From the NCBI GenBank assembly GCA_021186555.1, contig JAJKFL010000012.1, forward strand, positions 3,342,719-3,406,718: a stretch of 64,000 nucleotides of DNA. Direction: 5' to 3'. Below the pieces are notes generated by a model. It ran no database searches. It was not told where the DNA came from and saw only the letters and a list, made by a program, of their open reading frames with translations. The position numbers and the translations under genes are program-made. Shown here in pieces: positions 44,232 to 56,739 of this stretch (its first letter is position 1; every line of letters starts with the position of its first letter). Source of the DNA: Reticulitermes speratus. Taxonomy: Eukaryota > Arthropoda > Insecta > Blattodea > Rhinotermitidae.

Positions 44232-47200
44232 CTCAGTTTTAAGCAGACCCCACTTAACAAAGTCACTGCAACTCACGGACCACACACACCCGGTCTCACA
44301 CACAAACTCAGTTTTATGCAGACCCCACTTAACAAAGTCACTAAAACTCACGGACCACACACACCCGGTCTCACACACAAACTCAGTTTTATGCAGACCC
44401 CACTTAACAAAGTCACTGCAACTCACGGACCACACACACCCGGTCTCACACACAAACTCAGTTTTATGCAGACCCCACTTAACAAAGTCACTAAAACTCA
44501 CGGACCACACACACTCGGTCTCACACACAAACTCAGTTTTATGCAGACCCCACTTAACAAAGTCACTAAAACTCACGGACCACACACACCCGGTCTCACA
44601 CACAAACTCAGTTTTATGCAGACCCCACTTAACAAAGTCACTGCAACTCACGGACCACACACACCCGGTCACACACACAAACTCAGTTTTAAGCAGACCC
44701 CACTTAACAAAGTCACTAAAACTCACGGACCACACACACCCGGTCTCACACACAAACTCAGTTTTATGCAGACCCCACTTAACAAAGTCACTGCAACTCA
44801 CGGACCACACACACCCGGTCTCACACACAAACTCAGTTTTATGCAGACCCCACTTAACAAAGTCACTAAAACTCACGGACCACACACACTCGGTCTCACA
44901 CACAAACTCAGTTTTATGCAGACCCCACTTAACAAAGTCACTGCAACTCACGGACCACACACACTCGGTCTCACATACAAACTCAGTTTTATGCAGACCC
45001 CACTTAACAAAGTCACTAAAACTCACGGACCACACACACTCGGTCTCACACACAAACTCAGTTTTATGCAGACCCCACTTAACAAAGTCACTGCAACTCA
45101 CGGACCACACACACTCGGTCTCACACACAAACTCAGTTTTATGCAGACCCCACTTAACAAAGTCACTAAAACTCACGGACCACACACACCCGGTCTCACA
45201 CACAAACTCAGTTTTATGCAGACCCCACTTAACAAAGTCACTAAAACTCACGGACCACACACACCCGGTCTCACACACAAACTCAGTTTTATGCAGACCC
45301 CACTTAACAAAGTCACTAAAACTCACGGACCACACACACCCGGTCTCACACACAAACTCAGTTTTATGCAGACCCCACTTAACAAAGTCACTGCAACTCA
45401 CGGACCACACACACCCGGTCTCACACACAAACTCAGTTTTAAGCAGACCCCACTTAACAAAGTCACTAAAACTCACGGACCACACACACCCGGTCTCACA
45501 CACAAACTCAGTTTTATGCAGACCCCACTTAACAAAGTCACTAAAACTCACGGACCACACACACCCGGTCTCACACACAAACTCAGTTTTATGCAGACCC
45601 CACTTAACAAAGTCACTGCAACTCACGGACCACACACACTCGGTCTCACACACAAACTCAGTTTTATGCAGACCCCACTTAACAAAGTCACTAAAACTCA
45701 CGGACCACACACACTCGGTCTCACACACAAACTCAGTTTTATGCAGACCCCACTTAACAAGTCACTGCAACTCACGGACCACACACACTCGGTCTCACAC
45801 ACAAACTCAGTTTTATGCAGACCCCACTTAACAAAGTCACTAAAACTCACGGACCACACACACTCGGTCTCACACACAAACTCAGTTTTATGCAGACCCC
45901 ACTTAACAAAGTCACTGCAACTCACGGACCACACACACCCGGTCTCACACACAAACTCAGTTTTATGCAGACCCCACTTAACAAAGTCACTAAAACTCAC
46001 GGACCACACACACTCGGTCTCACACACAAACTCAGTTTTATGCAGACCCCACTTAACAAAGTCACTGCAACTCACGGACCACACACACCCGGTCTCACAC
46101 ACAAACTCAGTTTTATGCAGACCCCACTTAACAAAGTCACTGCAACTCACGGACCACACACACCCGGTCTCACACACAAACTCAGTTTTAAGCAGACCCC
46201 ACTTAACAAAGTCACTAAAACTCACGGACCACACACACTCGGTCTCACACACAAACTCAGTTTTTATGCAGACCCCACTTAACAAAGTCACTAAAACTCA
46301 CGGACCACACACACTCGGTCTCACACACAAACTCAGTTTTATGCAGACCCCACTTAACAAAGTCACTAAAACTCACGGACCACACACACTCGGTCTCACA
46401 CACAAACTCAGTTTTATGCAGACCCCACTTAACAAAGTCACTGCAACTCACGGACCACACACACTCGGTCTCACACACAAACTCAGTTTTATGCAGACCC
46501 CACTTAACAAAGTCACTGCAACTCACGGACCACACACACTCGGTCTCACACACAAACTCAGTTTTATGCAGACCCCACTTAACAAAGTCACTAAAACTCA
46601 CGGACCACACACACTCGGTCTCACACACAAACTCAGTTTTATGCAGACCCCACTTAACAAAGTCACTAAAACTCACGGACCACACACACTCGGTCTCACA
46701 CACAAAACTCAGTTTTATGCAGACCCCACTTAACAAAGTCACTGCAACTCACGGACCACACACACTCGGTCTCACACACAAACTCAGTTTTATGCAGACA
46801 CCACTTAACAAAGTCACTGCAACTCACGGACCACACACACTCGGTCTCACACACAAACTCAGTTTTATGCAGACCCCACTTAACAAAGTCACTAAAACTC
46901 ACGGACCACACACACCCGGTCTCACACACAAACTCAGTTTTATGCAGACCCCACTTAACAAAGTCACTGCAACTCACGGACCACACACACCCGGTCTCAC
47001 ACACAAACTCAGTTTTATGCAGACCCCACTTAACAAAGTCACTAAAACTCACGGACCACACACACTCGGTCTCACCCACAAACTCAGTTTTAAGCAGACC
47101 CCACTTAACAAAGTCACTGCAACTCACGGACCACACACACTCGGTCTCACCCACAAACTCAGTTTTATGCAGACCCCACTTAACAAAGTCACTGCAACTC

Positions 47201-47375
47201 ACGGACCACACACACTCGGTCTCACCCACAAACTCAGTTTTATGCAGACCCCACTTAACAGTCACTGCAACTCACGGACCACACACGCTCGGTCTCACCC
47301 ACAAATTCAGTTTTATGCAGACCCCACTTAACAAAGTCACTGCAACTGACGGACCACAAACACTCAGTCTCACAG
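44232..47375. repeat. Large minisatellite, 75-bp unit, about 42 copies
   Basis: Units run CTCAGTTTTATGCAGACCCC, ACTTAACAAAGTCACTGCAA, CTCACGGACCACACACACCC, GGTCTCACACACAAA. Two main variable sites exist: GCAAC or AAAAC, and CACCCGG or CACTCGG. A rarer AAGCAG variant is at 44241, 44691, 45441, 46190 and 47092, with two 750-bp intervals in a row. Because 75 is divisible by three, open frames of 835 codons (plus) and 501 codons (minus) result. One-base indels (45760, 46261, 46706, 47261) shift the frame, yet the shifted frame is also open, so there is no sign of protein selection. I do not annotate a gene. Confidence 0.95.
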
Positions 47376-48184
47376 CGATCTCATTGCTCGGCACTGATTG
47401 TCTCTTGCTCCGGTAAGCTGAAAGAGCCTGTCTTGTTAACTAACAATCGATATATAGTGCTCCAAGAAGAACAAAGGCGAAAGAGAGTTACTGTTGTACA
47501 GCAGTGTCAATGGCTGCATCTTTCAGCCATATTGGGCTGAACTTTAAGAGCTTTACCAGGTCACAGCAACAAGGACACTTGTGCATGAAAGTAAAGCAAT
47601 AATAAACAAATTATAGTATGAAACGTGATGAACTGAATAAGATATTAAACTCGGTAAATTTTCCCTACCATTCATCTTTGTATTTTTTATCTTCAAGTAT
47701 CGTGTTTAAAAATTTAAATATTTTAATACAAGCCTAAATATATCCCTGCATTTTCACCTATTATTTTCTACGGCTGACAATAGCTGTGACTCTCTGATAG
47801 AAGAACAAAGCACTAAGTGCTGAGAGAAAACACTGGAACCTGCCTGCGCTAAATAACAAAACACTGGAACCTGCCTGCACTAAATAACAAAACACTGGAA
47901 CCTGCCTGCACTAAATAACAAAAACGTACAGAAAGTTACACAAAAAAGACAGATAAATCCTTCTTCTATTTACTGCAACAATGAACAACCCTAGGAGGAG
48001 GACAAGATAGGCATCACCAAGGGGAAACAATTTATGCAAAGTTTTGCACTGAAAAACCTCAACGGAAAATACAATTTGACAGATCTAAGCGTAGATGGCG
48101 AAATATTAAAATTTATATAGGATTAACCCGCTTAAACTGACAAAGATCAAGGAGCAGTCATGTAGGATATTTTTATGACCCATT
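47376..48184. other. Spacer with small repeat and LINE-like scrap
   Basis: No gene. It contains a 31-bp repeat at 47827-47920 and, at 48060-48110, CAGATCTAAGCGTAGATGGC then GAAATATTAAAATT, a faint match to the GRPRRRW.DNIK region of LINE-2. Confidence 0.4.
47827..47920. repeat. Short tandem repeat, 31-bp unit, 3 copies
   Basis: AACACTGGAACCTGCCTGC plus G or A, then CTAAATAACAAA, in three near-identical copies. Confidence 0.9.
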
Positions 48185-48400
48185 AAAACAGTGGTAACTA
48201 TAAATACCACCAGGTTTAACATTCAAAAACATTATAACGTGCCCCAACGCTGTATTTACATGCTTCGTGTGACTGTCGCAATAAACACAGGTTATTGTTA
48301 ATATCAGTACAAGATTGGTCTTTGTAATGCACAAGCAGTATGCTTTCTGTAAGGAATGAACTGAACGTTTATATCGTATTTAGATGAACTTCAGTTTTCA
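48185..48400 (+). repeat. Dispersed repeat R1, copy 2
   Basis: Contains CAGTGGTAACTATAAATACC, ACCAGGTTTAACATTCAAAA, GACTGTCGCAATAAACACAG and TCTGTAAGGAATGAACTGAA, in the same order as in the copy at 49328. Confidence 0.55.
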
Positions 48401-49324
48401 TAGATTTAATATCGATCATGTTTGTAATTAGGTAAGCCACAAATTGGAGGGAAACAAATGTTCAATTTGCGGTTTGTAATAAAACACACACACGCAAAGA
48501 CATAATTCAAAAATTGTTCGGATAGTTCATGATACAAACAAGAAAGTTTCAACAATTTCGACACTCAATGTATCCATCCGCACAGACTATCCAAAAGACA
48601 TAAATTAATAATTATAAAACTTAAGTGTACGTTGTGCATATTTCTGCATTATTTGAAAATTACCATTACTTATCGTTTTCCATAAATTTCAATATTTGCA
48701 CTGTCTATGATTTTGTAACATCTAAATTATACAAGCCAGGCAATGTACGTACAATGTAACATTGAGGAGCGTTCCCGTAACCATTATTGCCGTGGAAAAG
48801 CAATAAGTATTACATATTCTGAGTGTGTGTCTGTAGCCTTAGTTATCCAGCATGCAATGCGCATGCGCCTTATTGTCATCTGTGGCCTGTCCGGCTCTAC
48901 AATATTTTTTCATATTATCTCATAAAAGGCACGATTTTCGAAAAAAAAAAAAAGTCGAACATAAAATGCGTGATTTTATTTTACATTTCTCATTCAAAGA
49001 AGAATTAAACGACATAGATCATAAATATGCATAGGTATTCATGCAAAGTGCTCGTTATACTTGTCATATTTTAACGAAACTTGAATTTTCTCGATAGATT
49101 TTCGAAAAATCCTTAAATATCAAATGTCATGAAAATCCGTATAGTGGGAGCCGAGTTGTTCCAAGTAGACGGACGGACAGACAGATATGAAGAAACTCAC
49201 AGTAGCTTTTCCCAATTTCGCGAAAAGCGCCTATTAAAAGTTATAATCAACAATCACACAAAATTTCAATGGTTCCTCGGCCATTACAATAAAACTTCCA
49301 AATAATACAGATAGTCATGACTAA
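48401..49324. other. No gene seen
   Basis: AT-rich spacer with an A-run at 48941-48952. Confidence 0.4.
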
Positions 49325-49327
49325 CCC

Positions 49328-49530
49328 TGTAAAGTCCAGTGGTCACTATATGTACCGCCAGGTTTAACATTAAAAAATTCTACCTTCTGTCCACCGTCCA
49401 TTTATGTGTTTTGTATAGATCTCGCAACAAACAGCGACTTTTGCCCTATACAACATTAACTGATTGGTTTTTCCAACCGAGACGGAGTGTTTACTGCGCG
49501 GTACGAGCTGAATCTTTATATATAATTCAG
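49328..49530 (+). repeat. Dispersed repeat R1, copy 3
   Basis: Contains CAGTGGTCACTATATGTACC, GCCAGGTTTAACATTAAAAA, GATCTCGCAACAAACAGCGA and GTGTTTACTGCGCGGTACGA. The frame MVTICTARFNIK here and MATIFTTASNIK in the inverse copy (51574) are similar, so the repeat may derive from coding sequence of a transposon. Confidence 0.55.
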
Positions 49531-50216
49531 GCTAATGGTAGTTTTTTAAAACTCCTTTTCCCCCTGTCAATATCATTCCACCAATGCATCATGCCCATCT
49601 TCATCTACATGTTCCTGTTACCAGAACAACAATTGGGCGAAGCCTGGGAACCTTCCAAAAAAACAATGCTCTCTCGGAAATCGGGGAGCATTTGATAGAA
49701 ATGTATTTTCATTTAGCCTTTAAAGGGTCAGAAACGAAGCCCTTACATGTGCCTGTTGCATTTTAAACACTTTTATTCGTGCGCCTGCCTTCATTTGTCT
49801 CGCAAACTGCTACAAATGCCCGAGGCGAGTCGTTGAAATTTTAGCAACTAACGGCAAACGTTTTTAAAACAAGTCTCCATGGTAACGACCTGTGGGGATT
49901 TCGGATTAAACTAAAAAGAACAATATCAATTCCATGCTGCCAACGTAAACAGAACTCTGTTGTGTAGGTGGATAGCCACCCGGACTCCTCGCTCTCCATT
50001 CTTCCACTGAGTTCACGCACACGGTACGAGGCGACCCTCTGCACCTGAAGCCACCTTTCACACAATATGCACTGCTATTACGGACTGCATTCAGTGAATC
50101 CACAGACTTGCAGAGCTGTAAGTCAAAATGTGTATAGAGGTTCTCCGAGTGCCGTGTTTCATCAAGCTAGACTGGCATTCAAGTTTACCCACACACACAC
50201 AAAACTACCCGCACAT
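49531..50216. other. No gene seen
   Basis: Spacer with overlapping short frames on opposite strands, none recognisable. Confidence 0.4.
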
Positions 50217-50241
50217 TTAGGGGCAAACACAGACTGAAGGT

Positions 50242-50738
50242 CCCACTGTTGACACCGTGCATCTTCGTCATATTAAATTAAGTTACAGACCAACTGATGC
50301 ACACTAAAACCACTTTTTAAGTAGCTTTATTATAAAATTGTTAAAATTGTACCCCTACACGTGTTTCGATCCTAGGATCATCGTCAGGGGGGTTTATTGC
50401 TAAAAGCTACAGTCACTTCAACACATGATTTAAAATATTCTATCTGCACTTTGAAACATAAGTTAAAATCTTGTAAAAAGATTCTCTAAAAATTGTAAAA
50501 TTATAAAAGCACTGTAGATGGTAGATTGTGGAACTGCTGGCGTGTGGTATTAAAAGCATATGAAATGTTTTTGCGTGGAGAGGAGTGTACTACGTGTTGT
50601 GCGGTGAGGAGTACTACGGTGGAGTGACGATGATCCTAGGATCGAAACACGTGTAGGGGTACAATTTTAACAATTTTATAATAAAGCTACTTAAAGAGTG
50701 GTTTTAGTGTGCATCGGTTGGTTTATAACTTAATTTAA
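50242..50738. mobile_element. Palindromic element carrying hammerhead-like motifs, second copy
   Basis: Same ends as 2901-3309, with a different, longer centre of about 190 bp (50455-50625). A perfect 12-bp duplication CAGACTGAAGGT (50230-50241 and 50739-50750) flanks it, and the duplicated bases belong to the LINE it inserted into, so the borders are well fixed. The left-arm motif (minus, 50352-50391) is complete; the right-arm copy has lost the first C of CUGA and its stem I partner. Confidence 0.8.
50352..50391 (-). ncRNA. Minimal type I hammerhead-like motif
   Basis: CCCC (50391-50388), CUGACGA (50387-50381), extra U, GAUC-CUAG-GAUC stem II, GAAAC (50367-50363), ACGU, GUA (50358-50356), GGGG (50355-50352). 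All elements are conserved against the copy at 3190-3229, including both stem I strands, although flanking bases differ. Confidence 0.5.
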
Positions 50739-51399
50739 CAGACTGAAGGTGTTGAGGAAAACATTTGTACTTAAGACTGAGGAAGTGACATAAAGGTGGA
50801 GAAGATTACGTGACGAGGACCTTCACGATTTGTTCCGTTCATCAAATATTATCAGGATAACTGAATCAAGGAAGATAAGTGGTCGGTGCAAGCAGTAGCC
50901 ATTGGTTAGAAGAAATATTCATACAAATATGCGGTAAGATAATCTGATGGAACGGCACAACTGGTAAGATAATCGGATAATTTTAAAAACAGTCATAAAA
51001 ACAGGGTGTGGATTGGATTGCGCTGGCTTGGAATACGCCTATGGCCCAGTGCAGCGCTCCTGTGACAGTAAACTTCCAGGTTCTATGAAAGGCAAGGAAC
51101 TCCTTGACAAGCTGACTGACTACAAGCTTATCAAGGTGGATTCTGCTACACAGAGTTAATCAGTCTAATTGCAAATCAATTTTCACACGGCTAATGACCA
51201 AGATATACGACACTTCAAAGTCAGAACTTATGGTTTACTGTATTTTGTTAAATGTTACATAAATCGAACAAATAAATTCTCGTGGCACTGATGAGTCGTT
51301 GTGAGCGCACCGATGTTCCAATTTCAGCTTTATGTTAATTAGAAAATACATCGAACCGCTAATTGTTTCGATACGTCTTAGATCATTGATGTCTAAAAT

Positions 51400-51575
51400 T
51401 CATCCAAACTACATTTAAAAATTCAGTTCCTATCTCACGGAAAACACAATGCATCTCCATTACAAACATAAACCTGCTAAACGGAAATAATAACTGTTTA
51501 TTCTGAGAGTCATACACGTAATGCGTCGACAAATACATTTTAATGTTAGAGGCGGTGGTAAATATAGTTGCCATT
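51400..51575 (-). repeat. Dispersed repeat R1, copy 4, minus strand
   Basis: Read inverted: CAACTATATTTACCACCGCC, TCTAACATTAAAATGTATTT, GACTCTCAGAATAAACAGTT and CGTGAGATAGGAACTGAATT, in the order seen in the other copies. Confidence 0.5.
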
Positions 51576-51637
51576 GTCTAACCGGCTGGTCATCCAGTTA
51601 CGTAGTACAGCTGTTAATATGTTCGACAGAGTAGGGT

Positions 51638-52080
51638 ACTGAGGAAGATTTTTGGGCCTCCTAAGAGGGTCCATGTAACAGATGAGTGGTGAAGACTACA
51701 TGAAAAGGAGCTTTATGATCTGTACTCCTCACCAAATATTATTCGGGTGATCAAATGAAGAAGAATGAGATAGGCGGGGCATGTAGCACGTATGGGAAAC
51801 AAGAGAGGTGTACACAGGGTTTTGGTGGGGAAACCTGAACGAAAGAGACCACTTGGAAGACCCAGGCGTAGATGGAAAGATAATATTAAAATGGATCTTC
51901 AAGAAATGAAATGGAGGCATGGAATAATTGGACTGGCTCAGAATAGGGACAGGTGGCGGGCTGTTGTGAATGCGGTAATGAACCTTCAGGTTCCGTAAAA
52001 TGTGGGGAATTTCTTGACTAGATGAGGACCTGTTAGCTTCTCAGGATGGACTCTGCTCCATGGAGTTAGTTAGTTAGATA
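51638..52080 (+). mobile_element. LINE-2 3' end, longest copy, about 440 bp
   Basis: Reads RVLRKIFGPPKRVHV, then [41 protein letters not shown] and [19 protein letters not shown] before a stop. This is the C-terminal region (GHVxRM, GRPRRRW) of insect non-LTR proteins. In-frame stops occur (DEW stop; IK stop). The tail is CTCTGCTCCATGGAGTTAGT plus TTAG repeats. The whole 5' part is missing. Confidence 0.8.
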
Positions 52081-52124
52081 ATTCACACATGAAGGCTGAA
52101 GTTTCTGGAATATGAGGCTGTGCT

Positions 52125-52295
52125 GTTTGTCGAGCAGATTCGACGTTTCGAAGGATAGTACTGCCTTTACCTTCAGGGTCAAGCAGTCCAGTCTTCTTGA
52201 ACTCTTCACCCTGAAGCTAAAGACAGTGCGATCGTTTGAAACGTCTGAAACAATTAGCCCGACACGGCGTCAGATCCCACAAGACCTGAATCTTC
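52125..52295. mobile_element. Palindromic element with hammerhead-like arms
   Basis: Left arm (minus): ACCCUGAAGGUAAAGGCAG...CCUUCGAAACGUCGAA. Right arm (plus): CACCCTGAAGCTAAAGACAG...CGTTTGAAACGTCTGA. The arms are inverted copies. CUGAAG is kept, but the next A of CUGANGA is not, so the catalytic core is damaged in both arms. Confidence 0.5.
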
Positions 52296-52405
52296 AAAAA
52301 AACCGCTGTGAGAACCCAAAATCTAGAATGTTAATATGCCTGTAAAGACAACATGACGGGGGATTATCCATGTAAATGCTTGACATCGACCGTTGTGGAA
52401 TTCTG

Positions 52406-55400
52406 CAGCCCTCTGGAAGCATTCTGTGCCTCCTATGTGTGACAGCCCTCTGGAAGCATTCTGTGCCTCCTATGTGTGACAGCCCTGTGGAAGCATTCTG
52501 TGCCTCCTGTGTGTGACAGCCCTCTGGAAGCATTCTGTGCCTCCTATGTGTGACAGCCCTCTGGAAGCATTCTGTGCCTCCTATGTGTGACAGCCCTCTG
52601 GAAGCATTCTGTGCCTCCTATGTGTGACAGCCCTGTGGAAGCATTCAGTGCCTCCTATGTGTGACAGCCCTGTGGAAGTATTCTGTGCCTCCTATGTGTG
52701 ACAGCCCTCTGGAAGCATTCTGTGCCTCCTATGTGTGACAGCCCTCTGGAAGCATGCTGTGCCTCCTATGTGTGACAGCCCTGTGGAAGCATTCTGTGCC
52801 TCCTATGTGTGACAGCCCTGTGGAAGCATTCTGTGCCTCCTATGTGTGACAGCCCTGTGGAAGCATTCTGTGCCTCCTATGTGTGACAGCCCTCTGGAAG
52901 CATTCTGTGCCTCCTATGTGTGACAGCCCTGTGGAAGCATTCTGTGCCTCCTTGTGTGACAGCCCTCTGGAAGCATTCTGTGCCTCCTATGTGTGACAGC
53001 CCTGTGGAAGCATTCTGTGCCTCCTATGTGTGACAGCCCTGTGGAAGCATTCTGTGCCTCCTATGTGTGACAGCCCTGTGGAAGCATTCTGTGCCTCCTA
53101 TGTGTGACAGCCCTCTGGAAGCATTCTGTGCCTCCTATGTGTGACAGCCCTGTGGAAGTATTCTGTGCCTCCTATGTGTGACAGCCCTCTGGAAGCATTC
53201 TGTGCCTCCTATGTGTGACAGCCCTCTGGAAGCATTCTGTGCCTCCTATGTGTGACAGCCCTCTGGAAGCATTCTGTGCCTCCTATGTGTGACAGCCCTT
53301 GGAAGCATTCTGTGCCTCCTATGTGTGACAGCCCTGTGGAAGTATTCTGTGCCTCCTATGTGTGACAGCCCTGTGGAAGCATTCTGTGCCTCCTATGTGT
53401 GACAGCCCTCTGGAAGCATTCTGTGCCTCCTATGTGTGACAGCCCTCTGGAAGCATTCTGTGCCTCCTATGTGTGACAGCCCTCTGGAAGCATTCTGTGC
53501 CTCCATGTGTGACAACCCTCTGGAAGCATTCTGTGCCTCCTATGTGTGACAGCCCTGTGGAAGCATTCTGTGCCTCCTATGTGTGACAGCCCTCTGGAAG
53601 CATTCTGTGCCTCCTGTGTGACAGCCTCTGGAAGCATTCTGTGCCTCCTGTGTGTGACAGCCCTCTGGAAGCATTCTGTGCCTCCTATGTGTGACAGCCC
53701 TGTGGAAGCATTCTGTGCCTCCTATGTGTGACAGCCCTCTGGAAGCATTCTGTGCCTCCTATGTGTGACAGCCCTCTGGAAGCATTCTGTGCCTCCTGTG
53801 TGACAGCCCTCTGGAAGCATTCTGTGCCTCCTATGTGTGACAGCCCTGTGGAAGTATTCTGTGCCTCCTATGTGTGACAGCCCTGTGGAAGCATTCTGTG
53901 CCTCCTATGTGTGACAGCCCTGTGGAAGTATTCTGTGCCTCCTATGTGTGACAGCCCTCTGGAAGCATTCTGTGCCTCCTATGTGTGACAGCCCTCTGGA
54001 AGCATTCTGTGCCTCCTATGTGTGACAGCCCTCTGGAAGCATTCTGTGCCTCCTGTGTGACAGCCCTCTGGAAGCATTCTGTGCCTCCTATGTGTGACAG
54101 CCCTGTGGAAGTATTCTGTGCCTCCTATGTGTGACAGCCCTCTGGAAGCATTCTGTGCCTCTATGTGTGACAGCCCTCTGGAAGCATTCTGTGCCTCCTA
54201 TGTGTGACAGCCCTCTGGAAGCATTCTGTGCCTCCTATGTGTGACAGCCCTCTGGAAGCATTCTGTGCCTCCTATGTGTGACAGCCCTGTGGAAGTATTC
54301 TGTGCCCTATGTGTGACAGCCCTGTGGAAGCATTCTGTGCCTCCTATGTGTGACAGCCCTCTGGAAGCATTCTGTGCCTCCTATGTGTGACAGCCCTCTG
54401 GAAGCATTCTGTGCCTCCTATGTGTGACAGCCCTCTGGAAGCATTCTGTGCCTCCTATGTGTGACAACCCTCTGGAAGCATTCTGTGCCTCCTATGTGTG
54501 ACAGCCCTGTGGAAGCATTCTGTGCCTCCTATGTGTGACAGCCCTCTGGAAGCATTCTGTGCCTCCTAGTGTGACAGCCCTCTGGAAGCATTCTGTGCCT
54601 CCTTGTGTGACAGCCCTCTGGAAGCATTCTGTGCCTCCTATGTGTGACAGCCCTGTGGAAGCATTCTGTGCCTCCTATGTGTGACAGCCCTCTGGAAGCA
54701 TTCTGTGCCTCCTATGTGTGACAGCCCTCTGGAAGCATTCTGTGCCTCCTGTGTGACAGCCCTCTGGAAGCATTCTGTGCCTCCTATGTGTGACAGCCCT
54801 GTGGAAGTATTCTGTGCCTCCTATGTGTGACAGCCCTGTGGAAGCATTCTGTGCCTCCTATGTGTGACAGCCCTGTGGAAGATTCTGTGCCTCCTATGTG
54901 TGACAGCCCTCTGGAAGCATTCTGTGCCTCCTATGTGTGACAGCCCTCTGGAAGCATTCTGTGCCTCCTATTGTGACAGCCCTGTGGAAGCATTCTGTGC
55001 CTCCTATGTGTGAAGCCCTCTGGAAGCATTCTGTGCCTCCTATGTGACAGCCCTCTGGAAGCATTCTGTGCCTCCTATGTGTGACAGCCCTCTGGAAGCA
55101 TTCTGTGCCTCCTATGTGTGACAGCCCTCTGGAAGCATTCTGTGCCCCTATGTGTGACAGCCCTCTGGAAGCATTCTGTGCCTCCTATGTGTGACAGCCC
55201 TCTGGAAGCATTCTGTGCCTCCTATGTGTGACAGCCCTTGGAAGCATTCTGTGCCTCCTATGTGTGACAGCCCTGGAAGCATTCTGTGCCTCCTATGTGT
55301 GACAGCCCTCTGGAAGCATTCTGTGCCTCCTATGTGTGACAGCCCTGTGGAAGCATTCTGTGCCTCCTATGTGTGACAGCCCTGTGGAAGCATTCTGTGC

Positions 55401-56046
55401 CTCCTATGTGTGACAGCCCTCTGGAAGCATTCTGTGCCTCCTATGTGTGACAGCCCTCTGGAAGCATTCTGTGCCTCCTATGTGTGACAGCCCTGTGAAG
55501 CATTCTGTGCCTCCTATGTGTGACACCCTCTGGAAGCATTCTGTGCCTCCTATGTGTGACAGCCCTCTGGAAGCATATTGTGCCTCCTATGTGTGACAGC
55601 CCTCTGGAAGCATTCTGTGCCTCCTATGTGTGACAGCCCTCTGGAAGCATTCTGTGCCTCCTATGTGTGACAGCCCTCTGGAAGCATTATGTGCCTCCTA
55701 TGTGTGACAGCCCTTGGAAGCATTCTGTGCCTCCTATGTGTGACAGCCCTCTGGAAGCATTCTGTGCCTCCTATGTGTGACAGCCCTGTGGAAGCATTCT
55801 GTGCCTCCTATGTGTGACAGCCCTCTGGAAGCATTCTGTGCCTCCTATGTGTGACAGCCCTTGGAAGCATTCTGTGCCTCCTATGTGTGACAGCCCTCTG
55901 GAAGCATTCTGTGCCTCCTATGTGTGACAGCCCTCTGGAAGCATTCTGTGCCTCCTATGTGTGACAGCCCTCTGGAAGCATTCTGTGCCTCCTATGTGTG
56001 ACAGCCCTCTGGAAGCATTCTGTGCCTCCTATGTGTGACAGCCCTC
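52406..56046. repeat. Very large minisatellite, 36-bp unit, about 101 copies
   Basis: Units run CAGCCCTCTGGAAGCATTCT then GTGCCTCCTATGTGTGA. The chief variant is CCCTGTGG for CCCTCTGG; others are GAAGTATTC and CCTCCTGTGTG. Many units have lost one or more bases, so frames are broken despite 36 being divisible by three; short frames of about 60-80 codons are artefacts. This is the longest array in the window. Confidence 0.95.
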
Positions 56047-56739
56047 CAGCAGGCACTGTGCAGTCAACCAGTGTTAAATTTTAATTTCTATTGATTCCAG
56101 AGGACGAGACAGACAGAAAAAGAAAGAAAGAGTGTGATGAAAATCGTGCGCAGAACAGATTTCAGTTGTTTCACAAACACTCGGACTCTGGTAGAGTTTC
56201 TTTCTACGAAAAAAGCCAATTAAAGAAGTCTGAATCAGTAACAGACAGCTCTAGGGAAGAGACATAATTTCAAAGTGAGAATTTGTCAACTGCATATCCC
56301 GATATAAAGCTACATCGAAGAACAGTTCCTTCACAATTTACTGTCTCGAGGGAAATAGGTCAGATTCATAAGTAACTCTAAGCCTTTAGACGTTGTTAGC
56401 TTGCTTCCTGGTAGCTGGCATTCTTCACAGACTTTTCACGTGGCCACACGTGTGTGGGTGACACAACACACAGCCTACATAAAGCTTGGTTTACCGTCCG
56501 TATTCAACCCTTAACGCCTGGCATTCATCCTAACAACACTTCATAGATGTACTTCACACATCACAGAAAACACTGTGTCGCAATTACGAAGACTAATTAG
56601 TTAAAGATCTTCAGACAAAATAATCACCGTTGATTGTATCATGGTAAAGCTAGGAAAACTCAGTGTACTTGAATGTTAAAGAAGGCGGTGCATTATACTA
56701 CAGCTTCTTTTAAGCAGACAATATCGTGCTTTGTAGCAC
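56047..56739. other. No gene seen
   Basis: Spacer after the 36-bp array. No recognisable repeat. Confidence 0.4.

Larger units (their letters stand above)
50217..51155 (+). mobile_element. LINE-2 3' part, split by a palindromic element
   Basis: Before the insertion GGCAAACACAGACTGAAGGT reads (G)KHRLKV; after it, GTGTTGAGGAAAACATTTGT reads VLRKTF. Together they give the C-terminal region of an insect LINE protein. Later parts are AGATTACGTGACGAGGACCT (WRRLRDEDL), then the tail TTCTGCTACACAGAGTTAAT at 51139-51158. Stops show it is dead. The foldback 50242-50738 interrupts it. Confidence 0.65.

Noticed and set aside
44226-46733. 835-codon plus-strand frame in the 75-bp array
   Set aside because: It results from a stop-free repeat whose unit is divisible by three. 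Indels shift it into another open frame and back, and the opposite strand is open too. No signal for protein selection.
50242-50738. Cut-and-paste foldback transposon
   Set aside because: The 12-bp duplication, and the 11-12-bp one at the sister copy, are longer than usual for the common DNA transposon groups with short duplications. The variable centre also fits less well. Not fully excluded.
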